Shown here piece by piece: positions 29,354 to 39,432 of a stretch of 64,000 nt of DNA. The DNA is from Stenotrophomonas sp. SY1 (lineage in GTDB: Bacteria > Pseudomonadota > Gammaproteobacteria > Xanthomonadales > Xanthomonadaceae). The notes below the pieces were generated by a model. It was given only the letters and a program-made list of their open reading frames with translations. It searched no databases and was not told the origin of the DNA. Where the stretch lies: the NCBI RefSeq assembly GCF_021202945.1, contig NZ_JAJOYR010000002.1, positions 1 through 64,000 of the forward strand. The letters are read 5' to 3'. Made by a program: the position numbers and the translations under genes. Numbering within the stretch: position 1 is the stretch's first letter; each line of letters starts with the position of its first letter.

Positions 29354-30625
29354 ATGTCCCCGGTGATGCCGTTGCCCCTGACCCCAAGCACGAACGCATT
29401 GCAGCTGGTGCTGTACGCGCCGGACAACCGGCATATCGCGCGGCTGGGCACGATGTTGTCCGGGCACGCGGAAATCCGCTGGGTGGACAGCCGCGAGATC
29501 AGCGCCCGGCAACTGCTCGAAGGCACGCCCGATGATGCGGTGGTGCTGCTGGACTATTGCGGCGGCAACGCGGCCTATTCCACCGACATCGCGCGCCAGC
29601 TGAGCAGCCAGCAGCCCGGCACCTCGTTGATCGGCGTCGGCACCACCGGCCCGGAACAGGCCAACCACCTGCTGGCGGCGGTCCGCTCCGGGGTGCGTGA
29701 CTTCATCGATATCGACAACACCACCACGCAGATGCTGGAAGTGTTCGAGCGTGTCGGCAGCACGCCCACGCCAACCCGCAACATGGCCATGCCCGCACCG
29801 GAAACCAAACCCAGCGGCCGGCTGGTGCTGCTGCTGGGCGTGCGCCCCGGCGTGGGCACCAGCACGCTGGCCACGCATCTGGGTGCGATGCTCGCCGAGC
29901 AGGACCCGCCGGTCCCCGAGAACGGCCAACTGCACAGCTGGCTGCTGCTGCTCGACCTGGGCCAGCCCTCGGCCGATGCCGCGCTTTACCTGGGCATGGA
30001 AAGCCACTTCAACTACGAACAGGCCCTGCACAGCGTCGAGCGCCTTGACCGCACCTTCGCTGGTACGGCGTTCGCCCACCATGCCAGCGGCCTGGCCCTG
30101 CTCGGCAACGCCAGCGGCACGCTGTTGAAGAAGCACGAGCCCGGTGCACTGCTCGACCGCCTGCGCAGCGTGTTCGCGCTGACCCTGTGCGATGCCGGCG
30201 GCTTGCCGATCCAGCTGCTGCCCGACGCACTACTGCGCAGTGCCACCGAAATCTGGCTGGTCGCCGACCAGGCCATCGGCTCGCTGGTGTCACTGGACCA
30301 GACCGTTCGCGAGCTGGACCAGCGCGGCCAACGCGATGCGCGGCTGAAACTGATCGTCAACCACTACGACGCCAATGGCGGCTTGGCCGATACGCAGATC
30401 GCGCAGCGTTTCCAGCTGCCGCTGTTGGCCACCATCCCGGATCGCTCGCGCGTACTGCGTTCCAACGCAGGGCTGGGCCGGCTGCTGACCGAAGCCGCAC
30501 CGCGCGACCCTTACCTCAAGGCGCTTGCGCCACTGCAGCACCTGCTCGACCGGCGCCAAGGCGCCACCGCCGCGCCGGCACCGGCGTCTCCCTTGGCCCG
30601 CCTCGCCAACCTGCTCGGTAAATAA
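29354..30625 (+). CDS. cpaE: Pilus assembly ATPase-like protein CpaE/TadZ
   Basis: The 423-residue product has an N-terminal receiver-like domain (about residues 15-125) and a MinD/ParA-like domain. Its P-loop reads LLGVRPGVGTSTLATHLG: the two lysines of the usual KGGxGKT/S are replaced, so ATP binding may be weak or different. TadZ proteins localise the Tad machine to a pole. ATG 29354 follows cpaC by 11 nt; an earlier start only reads the cpaC end. Confidence 0.88.
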   Translation: MSPVMPLPLTPSTNALQLVLYAPDNRHIARLGTMLSGHAEIRWVDSREISARQLLEGTPDDAVVLLDYCGGNAAYSTDIARQLSSQQPGTSLIGVGTTGPEQANHLLAAVRSGVRDFIDIDNTTTQMLEVFERVGSTPTPTRNMAMPAPETKPSGRLVLLLGVRPGVGTSTLATHLGAMLAEQDPPVPENGQLHSWLLLLDLGQPSADAALYLGMESHFNYEQALHSVERLDRTFAGTAFAHHASGLALLGNASGTLLKKHEPGALLDRLRSVFALTLCDAGGLPIQLLPDALLRSATEIWLVADQAIGSLVSLDQTVRELDQRGQRDARLKLIVNHYDANGGLADTQIAQRFQLPLLATIPDRSRVLRSNAGLGRLLTEAAPRDPYLKALAPLQHLLDRRQGATAAPAPASPLARLANLLGK

Positions 30626-30627
30626 AG

Positions 30628-31980
30628 ATGGAAGACAAAGTCACTCCGCTGCCCGCCCGCGCGAACGTGCCGCCGCTGCCCGCCGAACCGCTGGCGAGCC
30701 TGCCGTTCGAGCAGACCGAACAATTCCAGAGCGTGCTCTCGGCCGCACATGAGTACCTGCTCAACCACGTCGAAGACCAGCGCGTGGACATCGACTCCTG
30801 GTCGCCGGAAACGGTAGGCCGCTACGTGCAGTCGCAGACCGCCGCCTTCGTCAAGGAATGGAAGATCCCGGTCAACGCGCACGAGATGGAGGCGGTCGCG
30901 CGCGCCCTGCAGAAGGAACTGACCGGCTTTGGCCCGCTGGACGACCTGCTGCACGACCCGGAGATCGAAGACATCCTGATCAATGGCTACCGCGACGTGC
31001 ATGTCTCCAGTGGCGGCCAGCTGCGCCGGGCCACACAGCGCTTCAGCGATGACCGCCACCTGCTGCGCATCCTGCGTCGGATCATCGCCCCGCTTGGTCG
31101 CCGCCTGGACGACTCCAATCCGATGGTCGATGCGCGCCTGCCCAACGGCGGCCGCCTCAACGCGATCATCTCGCCACTGGCCGTGGACGGGCCGATGGTG
31201 TCGATCCGCAAATTCCGCAAGGACCCGTTCACCCCGGACGAACTGCTTGGCCGTGGCGCGTTCGACAAGCCGATGTATGCGCTGCTCAACGCGATGGTGC
31301 GTGGACGCTGCAACATCCTGATCTCCGGCGGCACCAGCTCGGGCAAGACGTCACTGCTGAACGCACTGGCGGCGTTCATCCCGCACAACGAACGCGTCAT
31401 CACCGTCGAGGACACCGCCGAACTCTCGCTCAATCATCCGCATGTGGTGCGGCTGGAAAGCCGCCTGGGCGGCTTTGACGGTGCCGGTGCGGTCAGCATC
31501 CGCGACCTGGTGCGCAACAGCCTGCGCATGCGTCCGGATCGCATCGTGGTCGGCGAAGTGCGTGGCGCCGAAGTGCTGGAAATGCTGCAGGCGATGAACA
31601 CCGGTCACGACGGTTCGATGGCCACCATCCACGCAAATTCGCCGCGCGACTGCCTGTACCGGCTGGAGATGCTGGCCGGCTTTGCCGGGTTCCAGGGCAG
31701 CGAGGACAGCCTGCGTCGGCAGATCGCCAGCGCCATCGACTTCATCGTGCAGATCTCGCGGCTGGGCAGTGGCCGTCGTGTCATCACCTCCATCACCGAG
31801 ATCACCGGCGTCAGCGACAACATCATCACCAGCCAGGAGCTGTTCAAACACGAAGCCTGGGTGGACGGCGACAGCCGCGAACGCGACCGCTGGGTGGGCC
31901 TGGGCTTCCACCCGCACTGCCACAAACTCGAACCGTTCCGCCAGGAACTGCGCGAGGCCAACATGGCGGGGATGGCCTGA
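30628..31980 (+). CDS. cpaF: Tad secretion ATPase CpaF/TadA
   Basis: The 450-residue hexameric motor has Walker [21 protein letters not shown], Asp box [18 protein letters not shown], Walker B region [20 protein letters not shown] and the His box [15 protein letters not shown]. It powers Flp pilus extension, and in Tad systems the same ATPase can drive retraction. The start lies 2 nt after cpaE and the stop overlaps tadB by one base. Confidence 0.95.
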   Translation: MEDKVTPLPARANVPPLPAEPLASLPFEQTEQFQSVLSAAHEYLLNHVEDQRVDIDSWSPETVGRYVQSQTAAFVKEWKIPVNAHEMEAVARALQKELTGFGPLDDLLHDPEIEDILINGYRDVHVSSGGQLRRATQRFSDDRHLLRILRRIIAPLGRRLDDSNPMVDARLPNGGRLNAIISPLAVDGPMVSIRKFRKDPFTPDELLGRGAFDKPMYALLNAMVRGRCNILISGGTSSGKTSLLNALAAFIPHNERVITVEDTAELSLNHPHVVRLESRLGGFDGAGAVSIRDLVRNSLRMRPDRIVVGEVRGAEVLEMLQAMNTGHDGSMATIHANSPRDCLYRLEMLAGFAGFQGSEDSLRRQIASAIDFIVQISRLGSGRRVITSITEITGVSDNIITSQELFKHEAWVDGDSRERDRWVGLGFHPHCHKLEPFRQELREANMAGMA

Positions 31981-32891
31981 TGTTGCCGCTGCTGCTCGGC
32001 AGTTCCGCGCTGCTGCTCGTCGCCATCGCGATGGGGCTGTGGTGGGGGCTGGCCACGCGTGCGCAACAGCGCGCGGCCGCCGAGCATGCGGAAACCCGCC
32101 TGTCCAATACCAGCCCGCAAGGCGCGGCCGACCCGGCCGCGGCACAGCGCAAACCGGTGCGGCGCTGGGCCGAGCTGTTGCGTCGCGCCAGCCTGCCCGA
32201 ATCACCGCGCACGCTGGTGCTGCTGGCGCTGCCCGGCGTACTGGCTGCGGTCGGCACAAGCATGCGCATGAACTCGGTCCTGTTCGGGCTGTTCGTGCTG
32301 GCCCTGTACCTGCTCGGTGCCGGCCTGTGGCTGCATCGCCGCATCGAGAAGACCCAGCAGCGGCTGATCTCGCAGATGCCGGACTTCCTGGAAAACATGG
32401 TGCGCATGGCCGGCATCGGCAACAGCCTGTCGATGGCTTTCCAGAGCGCTACGCAGAACGTGGATCCGCCGCTGCGGCCCATTCTGGACAACGCCCTGAG
32501 CTACACCCGCGCCGGCATGGACCTGGACCGCGCCCTGCAACACGCCGCCCAGGCCTACCGCCTGCGTCCGCTGGAAATGTTGGCGGTGATCCTCGGCACC
32601 AGCATCCGCATCGGCGGGCGTAGTGACCAGATCCTGCAACGCATGAGCGACTTCATGCGCGACCTGGAAGAGGTCCAGCGCGAATTGCAGGCCACCACTT
32701 CCGAAACCCGCATGTCCGCCTGGGTGCTGGGATCGCTGCCGGTGCTGGCAGCGCTGTTCATGGCACTGCTGAGCCCGGACTTTTTTCAACCCATGCTGCA
32801 TGACCCGCTTGGCAGGAAGATCATGCTGATCGCGATCCTGCTCGAAGGCGTGGGCGCATTCGCGCTGTACCGTCTGGCCAAATCGCTATGA
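31980..32891 (+). CDS. tadB: Inner-membrane platform protein TadB
   Basis: The 303-residue protein has two N-terminal spans, a T2SSF/GspF domain (about 130-260, ISQMPDFLENMVRMAGIGNS and LQRMSDFMRDLEEVQRELQA), and two C-terminal spans. TadB and TadC form the platform for CpaF. It overlaps tadC by 4 nt. Confidence 0.93.
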   Translation: MLPLLLGSSALLLVAIAMGLWWGLATRAQQRAAAEHAETRLSNTSPQGAADPAAAQRKPVRRWAELLRRASLPESPRTLVLLALPGVLAAVGTSMRMNSVLFGLFVLALYLLGAGLWLHRRIEKTQQRLISQMPDFLENMVRMAGIGNSLSMAFQSATQNVDPPLRPILDNALSYTRAGMDLDRALQHAAQAYRLRPLEMLAVILGTSIRIGGRSDQILQRMSDFMRDLEEVQRELQATTSETRMSAWVLGSLPVLAALFMALLSPDFFQPMLHDPLGRKIMLIAILLEGVGAFALYRLAKSL

Positions 32892-33820
32892 ACCTGCTGC
32901 TGTCACTGTCGCTGCTGCTGGTGGTACTGGCGCTGCTGCTGGCCACTGCCGGGCTGTTGTATCGCGGTCGCCGCAACCAGCAGGCCAACGTCGCGCTGCA
33001 AAGCGCGCTGGACCACAAGAAGCCCAGCGCCGAAACAACCGACGCCCCGCGTGGCTGGTGGCAACAACGCCTGGCCGAGCTGGCCGCGATCGGCCAGCAC
33101 TTCGATGGCAGCCGCATCCAGAAGGCACTGTTGGCACCGGAAGACCGGCTGCTGCTGGAGCAGGTCGGCTGGAACCACAGCAACGGCACCGCCATGTTCC
33201 TTGCGCTGCGCATCGTGCTGGCCCTGTCGCTGCCGGTGCTTGGCCTGCTGCTGGTGCGTCCGCAGGGCAGCCAGGCGCTGATCGTGCTGCTGGTCGGGTT
33301 CGCGCTGGGCATCCTGCTGCCCAAGCTGATCCTGCGCACTTGGGCCGGGCGTCTGCGGCGCAAGGTCAACGAGGAACTGCCGCTGCTGATCGACCTGCTG
33401 CGGTTGTTGCAGGGCGTGGGTTTCAGCATCGACCAGAGCCTGCAGATGATCGGCGAGAAGCTGCACATCGCCATACCGGTGCTGGGCAAGGAGCTGCAAC
33501 TGGCCAACACCAGCTACACGCGCGGACGCAGCCGCGAGCAATCGCTGCGGCGTCTGTCCGAATCCTTCGGCAACGACGATCTGCGCAGCCTGATCCAGAT
33601 GGTGCTGCAGGTTCACCAGCACGGCGGCGCGGTACAGGAGCCGCTCAAGCAGTTCGGCATGCGCCTGCGCGAACAGCGCCGGATGAAGATGAAGGAAAAG
33701 GTGGGAAAGCTGTCGGTGAAGATGACCGTGGTGATGATGCTCACCCTGCTGCCGGCGCTGATGCTGGTGCTCGGTGGCCCGGCCATCATTTCGCTGGCCA
33801 ACGCGATCAAGGGGATGTGA
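32888..33820 (+). CDS. tadC: Inner-membrane platform protein TadC
   Basis: The 310-residue GspF-domain protein parallels TadB, with spans near residues 1-20, 90-125 and 275-305 and a cytoplasmic core LPLLIDLLRLLQGVGFSID, then EPLKQFGMRLREQRRMKMKE. It overlaps tadB at its start and shares its last base with the tadD ATG. Confidence 0.93.
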   Translation: MNLLLSLSLLLVVLALLLATAGLLYRGRRNQQANVALQSALDHKKPSAETTDAPRGWWQQRLAELAAIGQHFDGSRIQKALLAPEDRLLLEQVGWNHSNGTAMFLALRIVLALSLPVLGLLLVRPQGSQALIVLLVGFALGILLPKLILRTWAGRLRRKVNEELPLLIDLLRLLQGVGFSIDQSLQMIGEKLHIAIPVLGKELQLANTSYTRGRSREQSLRRLSESFGNDDLRSLIQMVLQVHQHGGAVQEPLKQFGMRLREQRRMKMKEKVGKLSVKMTVVMMLTLLPALMLVLGGPAIISLANAIKGM

Positions 33821-34626
33821 TGCGCACGCCGAACTATCTGCTCGTCCTGTTGCTGCCGCTGCTGGCCACCGCCTGCGGCCCGCGCGCGGCCTACAAATCG
33901 CCACCGCCGGAACCAGCGCTGGTGGAAACCCCGCAGAACGATCGCGCCATGTATCTGGACCTGCTGCGGCAGATGCAGGACCAGGGCGCCTACTTCGCAT
34001 CGCTGGCGCACATCGATGCGTTCCGCCAGCGCTTCGGCGACAGCCCTGAGCTGCGCGTCCTGCAAGCTGATGCGCTGCGCCAGACCGGCGAGAATGCCGC
34101 CGCCACCCAGTTGTATCGCAGCCTGCTCAAAGGCCCGCAGTCCGCATCGGCCTGGCACGGGCTGGGGCTGATCGCGGCCAGCGACAACGATCTCGCCCAG
34201 GCAAACCAAGCACTGCGCAACGCGGTGCAGTCCGATCCGCTCAACGTCACCTACCTGGGCGACCTCGGCTTCGCGCTGCTGCAGTCGGGCGACACCGAGG
34301 CGGCCCGCGCACCACTGGCCAAGGCAGCCGAACTGGCACCGGGCAATGCACGCGCGGTGTCCAACCTGGCGCTGTGGGCACTGCTCAGCGGCCAGTCGTC
34401 GATGGCCGAGGCCATGATCCAGCGCGCCAACCTGCCCAACGCCACGCGTCAGGAGATCCATCGGCTGGCGCAGACCCTGCGCCGACCGGCAGCGGCCAGT
34501 GCCGGCCCGCAGCCGCCACTGGCTGCGCAGCAATCCGCATCGGCCACCGCGCTGCCGCCCTTGCCACCGGGCTCGATGCTGGACCGCTTCAACCCCGCCG
34601 CCAAGCCACAGGAGCTGATCCAATGA
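33820..34626 (+). CDS. tadD: TPR lipoprotein TadD
   Basis: The 268-residue protein starts MRTPNYLLVLLLPLLATACG with lipobox ATAC, then has about four TPR-like repeats (YFASLAHIDAFRQRFG; AWHGLGLIAASDNDLAQANQ; YLGDLGFALLQSGDTEAARA) and a Pro/Ala/Gln-rich C-tail. TadD acts as an outer-membrane pilotin-like factor for the secretin. ATG overlaps the tadC stop by one base. Confidence 0.9.
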   Translation: MRTPNYLLVLLLPLLATACGPRAAYKSPPPEPALVETPQNDRAMYLDLLRQMQDQGAYFASLAHIDAFRQRFGDSPELRVLQADALRQTGENAAATQLYRSLLKGPQSASAWHGLGLIAASDNDLAQANQALRNAVQSDPLNVTYLGDLGFALLQSGDTEAARAPLAKAAELAPGNARAVSNLALWALLSGQSSMAEAMIQRANLPNATRQEIHRLAQTLRRPAAASAGPQPPLAAQQSASATALPPLPPGSMLDRFNPAAKPQELIQ

Positions 34627-35000
34627 ACATGCCTCGTCGGTTCACCTCCGCGCTGCTGCCGGTTCTGTTCGGCTGGGCAGCGCTTGCCTCCGCACAACAT
34701 TCACCGTTGATCGAACGCATGGCCGACCCGCCGGCTAACACCACCACGCAGACAACCAGCGCGAACCAGCCGTCGACTGTCGCCGTCGTCAACAGCAACC
34801 CGACGCGCGCACAGATCGGTGACACCACCCGGGCCCTGTTGCAGCTACAGGCCGACGGCAGCCGCGCCGGAAACGCCCTGCCGATGCTCGGCGAAGCCGC
34901 CAGCCGCAGCTACCAGCGCTACCTCAACAGCTTCGACCATCCGATTCCGGAGTACTTCGAAGCCACCCTGCCAAGTTCCGAACAAGGTGGCGGCAACTGA
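34623..35000 (+). CDS. DUF3613 protein of the Tad locus
   Basis: The 125-residue secreted protein has a signal peptide ending near ALASAQH and a conserved C-terminal part, IGDTTRALLQLQADGSRAGN, ALPMLGEAASRSYQRYLNSF and DHPIPEYFE. This is the DUF3613 pattern found with Tad genes in Xanthomonadaceae and Burkholderiales; its role is unknown. It overlaps tadD (ATGA). Confidence 0.87.
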   Translation: MNMPRRFTSALLPVLFGWAALASAQHSPLIERMADPPANTTTQTTSANQPSTVAVVNSNPTRAQIGDTTRALLQLQADGSRAGNALPMLGEAASRSYQRYLNSFDHPIPEYFEATLPSSEQGGGN

Positions 35001-35339
35001 GGGCGCCATGAAGCCAGACACGCATACGGACATGGCCTGCCCTCTGCCGCATGCGGGCTTTGGCTTTGGCTTTGGCTTTGGCTTTGGCTTCGGCTCTGGC
35101 TTCGGCTCCAGCTCTGGCTTCGGCTTCGGCTTCGGCTCCAGCTCTGGCTTTGGCTTTGGCTTTGGCTCTGGCCCCAGCTCTGGCCTCAACTCCCTTCTCC
35201 CGCTGGCGGGAGAAGGTGCCCGGAGGGCGGATGAGGGCAAACGCGCAGTGCGCGACAAGCGCAGCGCACCGCGATATCCGATCCCACCGCCCCCTGCATA
35301 CACAACAGAGAAATCCAACCCACACTTGGAAACCGCGCC
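35001..35339. repeat. Hexamer tract and palindromic element inside the Tad operon
   Basis: From 35056 to about 35189 run GGCTTT, GGCTTC, GGCTCT and GGCTCCAGC units, at least twenty in number. They are followed at 35193-35238 by the palindrome CTTCTCCCGCTGGCGGGAGAAG with tail GTGCCCGGAGGGCGGATGAG. The rest to 35339 shows nothing clear. No gene is supported. The element divides DUF3613 from tadG and may weaken readthrough. Confidence 0.8.
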
Positions 35340-37481
35340 ATGAACCACAGCGGCGTCCATGCCCGCCTCCGCTCCCGCCACGGCGACCAGCGCGGCGGCG
35401 CAGCCGTGATGATGATGCTGTTGCTGCTGGGCCTGGTCGTGATCCTTGGCCTGGTGGAAGTGGGTTACCTGTTCTGGACCAAGCGCGATGTGCAGAAGAC
35501 CGCCGACCTGGCCGCACTGGCCGGCGCGCAGCGGCTGGAGCAATGCACCACCGACTATCGCGACAACCTGGCCGCGCGCCGCAACGCCCTCACCGACAAC
35601 GCCTTCAGCGGCACGCTTGCCATCGATTGCGGTTACTGGGGCGCGGAACTGCCGGCCGACGCGCGCTTCGTTGCCATCACCGCCAGCCGCCCGTTGAATG
35701 CCGTGCGTGTCACCGCATCACGCCAGGCCATCCCCTTCCTCGGCCAGCTGGGCGCCATGCCTGTCATCAGCGCCACCGCCGTGGCCCGGCGCACGCCACC
35801 GCAGGCTGCCTTCAGCGTTGGCTCGCGCCTGCTCAACGTCAACAGCAATACACCGCTGCAAGGGCTGTTGCGGCTGGTCGGCATCGACCTCAACCAGACC
35901 CAGATCGGCAGCTACCAGGGCCTAGCCAAGGTGAAGATTACTCCGCGCGGCCTGCTCGAAGCGCTCGGCGTGCACGTGAAAGCCCACATCAACGCCGGCG
36001 AACTCAACAGTCTGCTGGCCGCCAACCAGATCAGCGTCGGCCAGCTGCTCGATCTCATGGCCACCGCCGCCAATGAACAGGGCGTACTCGGTGTTGGCGT
36101 CGGCCTGCTGAAGCAGGAACTGGCGCGGGTTGGCCTGCGCGATGTCATGGTGCAACTCGGCTCCACCGCAACCAGCAACGGGCTGTTCGCCAACATCGTC
36201 GGCGGCAGCCAGGCGGCCAGCGGCGCACTTGACCTGGACCTCAATGCGCTGGAACTGATCGGCACCAGCATTTCCATCGCCAATTCCCGGCACGCGGTGG
36301 AAGTGCCACAACTGAACCTGCTGGGCCTGGTGCAAGCCAAGGCCAGCGTGGTCGAACCCGCTTCGATTGCGATCGGCCCGGTCGGCACCACCGCCTACAA
36401 CAGCCAGGTGCGGTTGTTCCTGGATATCGACTCCAAGCGCATTCCCGCGCTGGGCGCGGTGTTGGACTGGCTCGGCACCCGCATCAGGCTACCCACCTAC
36501 ATCGACGTGATCGATGGCTTCGGCCGGCTGGAAGCAATCAACTGCAACGCGCAACCGGCAACGGCCACGGTGGACGTCACCAGCGCCATCGCCAACATCT
36601 GCGTCGGCAAGGCCAGCACGCCCTGGGACTCGACCCGCGAGCTGTGCCGCACCGGGCTGGCCGACGAACAGTTGATCACCCTGTTCGGCGGCAACGTGCT
36701 CACCAAGAAGATCGCACTCGATGCGCTGTCACAGCGCGACCAGCTGGTACTGAGCGAGGGCCAGACCGGCACCGTCAAACCCAACGACCTGCAGGTCGGC
36801 ACGCTGGTGTCCAAGCTGGTCAATGAACTGCTCGGCACGCTCGGCGCCTTGTTCGCACCCCAGGGCAACAATTCCGAAGCAGCCAAGCAACTGGCTACCC
36901 AATATCTGGAAGCCACCAAGGTCAATGGTTTCTACAACCCCGCCAAGGTCGTCGACGCCCTGCAGAACGGACACGACGCCGCTGCAAACCAACTCGACCT
37001 GCCGGCGCTGGGCAACTGGACCACCGAGATTCCCGGCTGCAAGAACATCGTGCTGGTGTGCATTCCCACCAAGGAGCAGGGCAATGTCTGGGAAGGTTTC
37101 AAGCGCGAGACCGGCATCAGTGACAGCAGCCTGGTGGGCGGTCTGCTGGACGTGCTCGGCATCACCGCCTGCGATGGCCTGATCACCGGCCTGCTGCGCT
37201 ACAACGATTGCGTGCGCGACTCGCTGGCCAAGTATCTGCAGACCAAACCCGGCGGGCTTTCCGGCAGCGGCGGCTACAACCCGGCCACCGGCGGCGGCAG
37301 TTGTTCCAGTGTGCTGTGCGTGCTGATCAAGCCAGTGATCGAGCAGGTGCTGCGGCCCTTGCTCGACGCCGTGGGCAAGCTGCTGTCGGTCATTCTTTCC
37401 GACGTATTGGGCTTGCAACTGGGCCGCACCGACGTGCACATGCAGTCCATCCAATGCGGCCGCGGCCAGCTCGTGGAATAG
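35340..37481 (+). CDS. tadG: TadG-like pilus assembly protein
   Basis: The 713-residue protein has an N-terminal Tad/TadG membrane segment (QRGGAAVMMMLLLLGLVVIL then EVGYLFWTKRDVQKTADLAA), the usual anchor of TadG. The large periplasmic part has many cysteines and no von Willebrand domain that I can see. It ends soon after a hydrophobic segment. It is last in the operon, after the repeat element. Function is in pilus assembly or stability by family. Confidence 0.85.
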   Translation: MNHSGVHARLRSRHGDQRGGAAVMMMLLLLGLVVILGLVEVGYLFWTKRDVQKTADLAALAGAQRLEQCTTDYRDNLAARRNALTDNAFSGTLAIDCGYWGAELPADARFVAITASRPLNAVRVTASRQAIPFLGQLGAMPVISATAVARRTPPQAAFSVGSRLLNVNSNTPLQGLLRLVGIDLNQTQIGSYQGLAKVKITPRGLLEALGVHVKAHINAGELNSLLAANQISVGQLLDLMATAANEQGVLGVGVGLLKQELARVGLRDVMVQLGSTATSNGLFANIVGGSQAASGALDLDLNALELIGTSISIANSRHAVEVPQLNLLGLVQAKASVVEPASIAIGPVGTTAYNSQVRLFLDIDSKRIPALGAVLDWLGTRIRLPTYIDVIDGFGRLEAINCNAQPATATVDVTSAIANICVGKASTPWDSTRELCRTGLADEQLITLFGGNVLTKKIALDALSQRDQLVLSEGQTGTVKPNDLQVGTLVSKLVNELLGTLGALFAPQGNNSEAAKQLATQYLEATKVNGFYNPAKVVDALQNGHDAAANQLDLPALGNWTTEIPGCKNIVLVCIPTKEQGNVWEGFKRETGISDSSLVGGLLDVLGITACDGLITGLLRYNDCVRDSLAKYLQTKPGGLSGSGGYNPATGGGSCSSVLCVLIKPVIEQVLRPLLDAVGKLLSVILSDVLGLQLGRTDVHMQSIQCGRGQLVE

Positions 37482-37613
37482 GCCAGCGACCATGTCATCC
37501 GAGCCTTCTACGAGGCACTTTCTGACGCATTTCTGCGTGCTATGCTCGCCGCCATCCCGTGCGCAGTCTTCTGATGCGACGGCCATCGCAATTCGGGGGA
37601 ATTACGAAGTCCT

Positions 37614-38345
37614 ATGAGAAGCATCGAGACACTGCCGGCCCGGTTGTGCTGGGCAATGCTGGTCGTAACCGGCCTGGTAAGCGCCGCCCCCGAAGCCCAA
37701 GCCGGGCGTTGGCAACGCGGTGAGGCGGCCGTCCCCGCCGCACCGGCCAACAGCGAGGATTCGGCCATCGGCAACACCGTGGCCGATCTGCAGCGGTTGA
37801 TGAACAACCGCGAGCTGACCGAACTGCGCACCACCTACAACGGCAACTACGGCGCCAGCCTGTTGTTCCATGCCGATTCGCTGAACTACTACGTGGCGCT
37901 GTTCCACGAGAAGGAGTTCTGGCGCGTGATCCGCACCGAGTCGGTGGAGAACGCCGAGTCGCTGTACCTGACCTTCGCCGAGCAGACCAAGCAGTTGGCC
38001 CAGGTCTACCTGGATACTGTTCGCCTGCAGGCCGGCAAGGCTTACAGCGAGAAGCTGGTGAGCCTCAACGAACGGCGCCTGCGCGGGCTGCAACAGGAAG
38101 TGGAGCAGCAGCGCCAGCAATCGCTGCAGGTCAGCAACGCCATCCAGGAGCGCAAGCAGCAGGCGGTAGCCCTGAGTTCGGACCTGCGCGCCACCAATTC
38201 GCAGCTGGATTCGCTGAACAAGCAGATCCAGGCCTTGCAGGCACTGCAGGTCAACCCGGAGCTGTCGCTGCCGGCTGCGCCGAGCGTGGCCCCGTCCGCT
38301 GCCGCGGTCCCCGCGCAGACCCAGGACCTGCCGCCGCAGCCTTGA
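37614..38345 (+). CDS. DUF2968 protein
   Basis: The 243-residue secreted protein has a signal peptide ending near PEAQAG, then the DUF2968 core (ELTELRTTYNGNYGASLLFH, YYVALFHEKEFWRVIRTES). Residues about 135-215 are a long coiled coil, and the tail is Pro/Ala-rich. Function unknown. A possible -10 TATGCT lies at 37550-37555, with only a weak -35. Confidence 0.85.
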   Translation: MRSIETLPARLCWAMLVVTGLVSAAPEAQAGRWQRGEAAVPAAPANSEDSAIGNTVADLQRLMNNRELTELRTTYNGNYGASLLFHADSLNYYVALFHEKEFWRVIRTESVENAESLYLTFAEQTKQLAQVYLDTVRLQAGKAYSEKLVSLNERRLRGLQQEVEQQRQQSLQVSNAIQERKQQAVALSSDLRATNSQLDSLNKQIQALQALQVNPELSLPAAPSVAPSAAAVPAQTQDLPPQP

Positions 38346-38362
38346 GCGCTGCGGCCCCTTCG

Positions 38363-38478
38363 CAGGAGCGGCTTCAGCCGCGAAGCTGACCGTGCCGCCC
38401 GAACCATCGGGCAATCCACACTCACGGGCAGGCGCTCAACCGGCGTCTGCCCGGCTTCGCGGCTTACGCCGCTTCTGC
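38363..38478. repeat. REP doublet with GCAG ends
   Basis: CAGGAGCGGCTTCAGCCGCG (38363) and its inverted relative GGCTTCGCGGCTTACGCCGC (38453-38478) form a facing pair of GTAG-type REPs with changed ends. They lie between the DUF2968 gene and cnoX. Confidence 0.7.
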
Positions 38479-38568
38479 ACACAGCATTCCCCAGCAATCT
38501 GGCGGTTGAGAACCTGGCTGTGCGTCGCCATAAAGGGAACTCCTGTCCCGTCAGTCATCAAGCCAGCC

Positions 38569-39432
38569 ATGAGCGATCTCCCCCACGTATTCGAGGCCAC
38601 CACCGAAACCTTCGAAGCCGAAGTCCTGCAGAAATCGATGCAGACGCCGGTACTGGTCGATTTCTGGGCCACCTGGTGCGGGCCGTGCAAGACCCTCGGG
38701 CCGATCCTGGAAAAGCTGGCCGGCGACTATCACGGCGCCTTCGAACTGGCCAAGGTGGACGTGGACAAGGAGCAGCAGATTGCTGCCGCCTTCCAGATCC
38801 GCTCGGTGCCCACCGTATTCCTGATCAAGGATGGGCAGATCGTTGATGGTTTCCCCGGTGCGATGCCGGAGGGCCAGCTGCGTGAATTCCTCACCCAGCA
38901 TGGCGTCACCCCGCTGGAGGCTCCGGCCGACGTCGCTGCCGAACCCGAAGCGCTGCCACTGGACCCGCAGGCCGAAGTGGCGGCCCTGCGCGAGGCCATC
39001 ACCGCCGAGCCGGACAAGGCCGAACTCAAGCTCGACCTGGCCCTGGCCCTGCTCAAGACCGGCGCCACCGATGAGGCCGGGGAACTGCTCGACGCCCTGC
39101 CCGCCAACCTGGCCACCGATGATCGCGCCATCCGCGCCCGCGCCCGCCTGGATTTCGGCAATGCGCTCAAGGATGCCCCCACGACCGAGGCACTGGCAGG
39201 TCGCGTGGATGCCGACGGCAATGATCTGGAAGCCCGTTACCAGCTGGGTATCCACCACCTGCTCGGCGGCCAGGACGAAGCGGCGCTGGAGCAGTTCCTG
39301 GAAATGCTGCGCATCGACCGCAGCTTCCGCGACAGCCTGCCGAAGAAGGCCCTGATCGACGCCTTCCGGGTCATCGAGGATGAAGACCTGGTGGGCCGTT
39401 ACCGCCGCAGGATGTCCTCGCTGCTGTTCTGA
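38569..39432 (+). CDS. cnoX: Thioredoxin-TPR co-chaperone CnoX/YbbN
   Basis: The 287-residue protein has an N-terminal thioredoxin fold with active site DFWATWCGPCKTLGPILEK and cis-Pro SVPTVFLI, then a TPR-like C-terminal domain (about 130-280) typical of YbbN. CnoX protects proteins from oxidative aggregation and hands them to chaperones; the E. coli protein lacks the CxxC, but this one keeps CGPC and may also reduce disulfides. The start lies after a non-coding leader with a REP doublet; the upstream open frame is not supported. Confidence 0.9.
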   Translation: MSDLPHVFEATTETFEAEVLQKSMQTPVLVDFWATWCGPCKTLGPILEKLAGDYHGAFELAKVDVDKEQQIAAAFQIRSVPTVFLIKDGQIVDGFPGAMPEGQLREFLTQHGVTPLEAPADVAAEPEALPLDPQAEVAALREAITAEPDKAELKLDLALALLKTGATDEAGELLDALPANLATDDRAIRARARLDFGNALKDAPTTEALAGRVDADGNDLEARYQLGIHHLLGGQDEAALEQFLEMLRIDRSFRDSLPKKALIDAFRVIEDEDLVGRYRRRMSSLLF

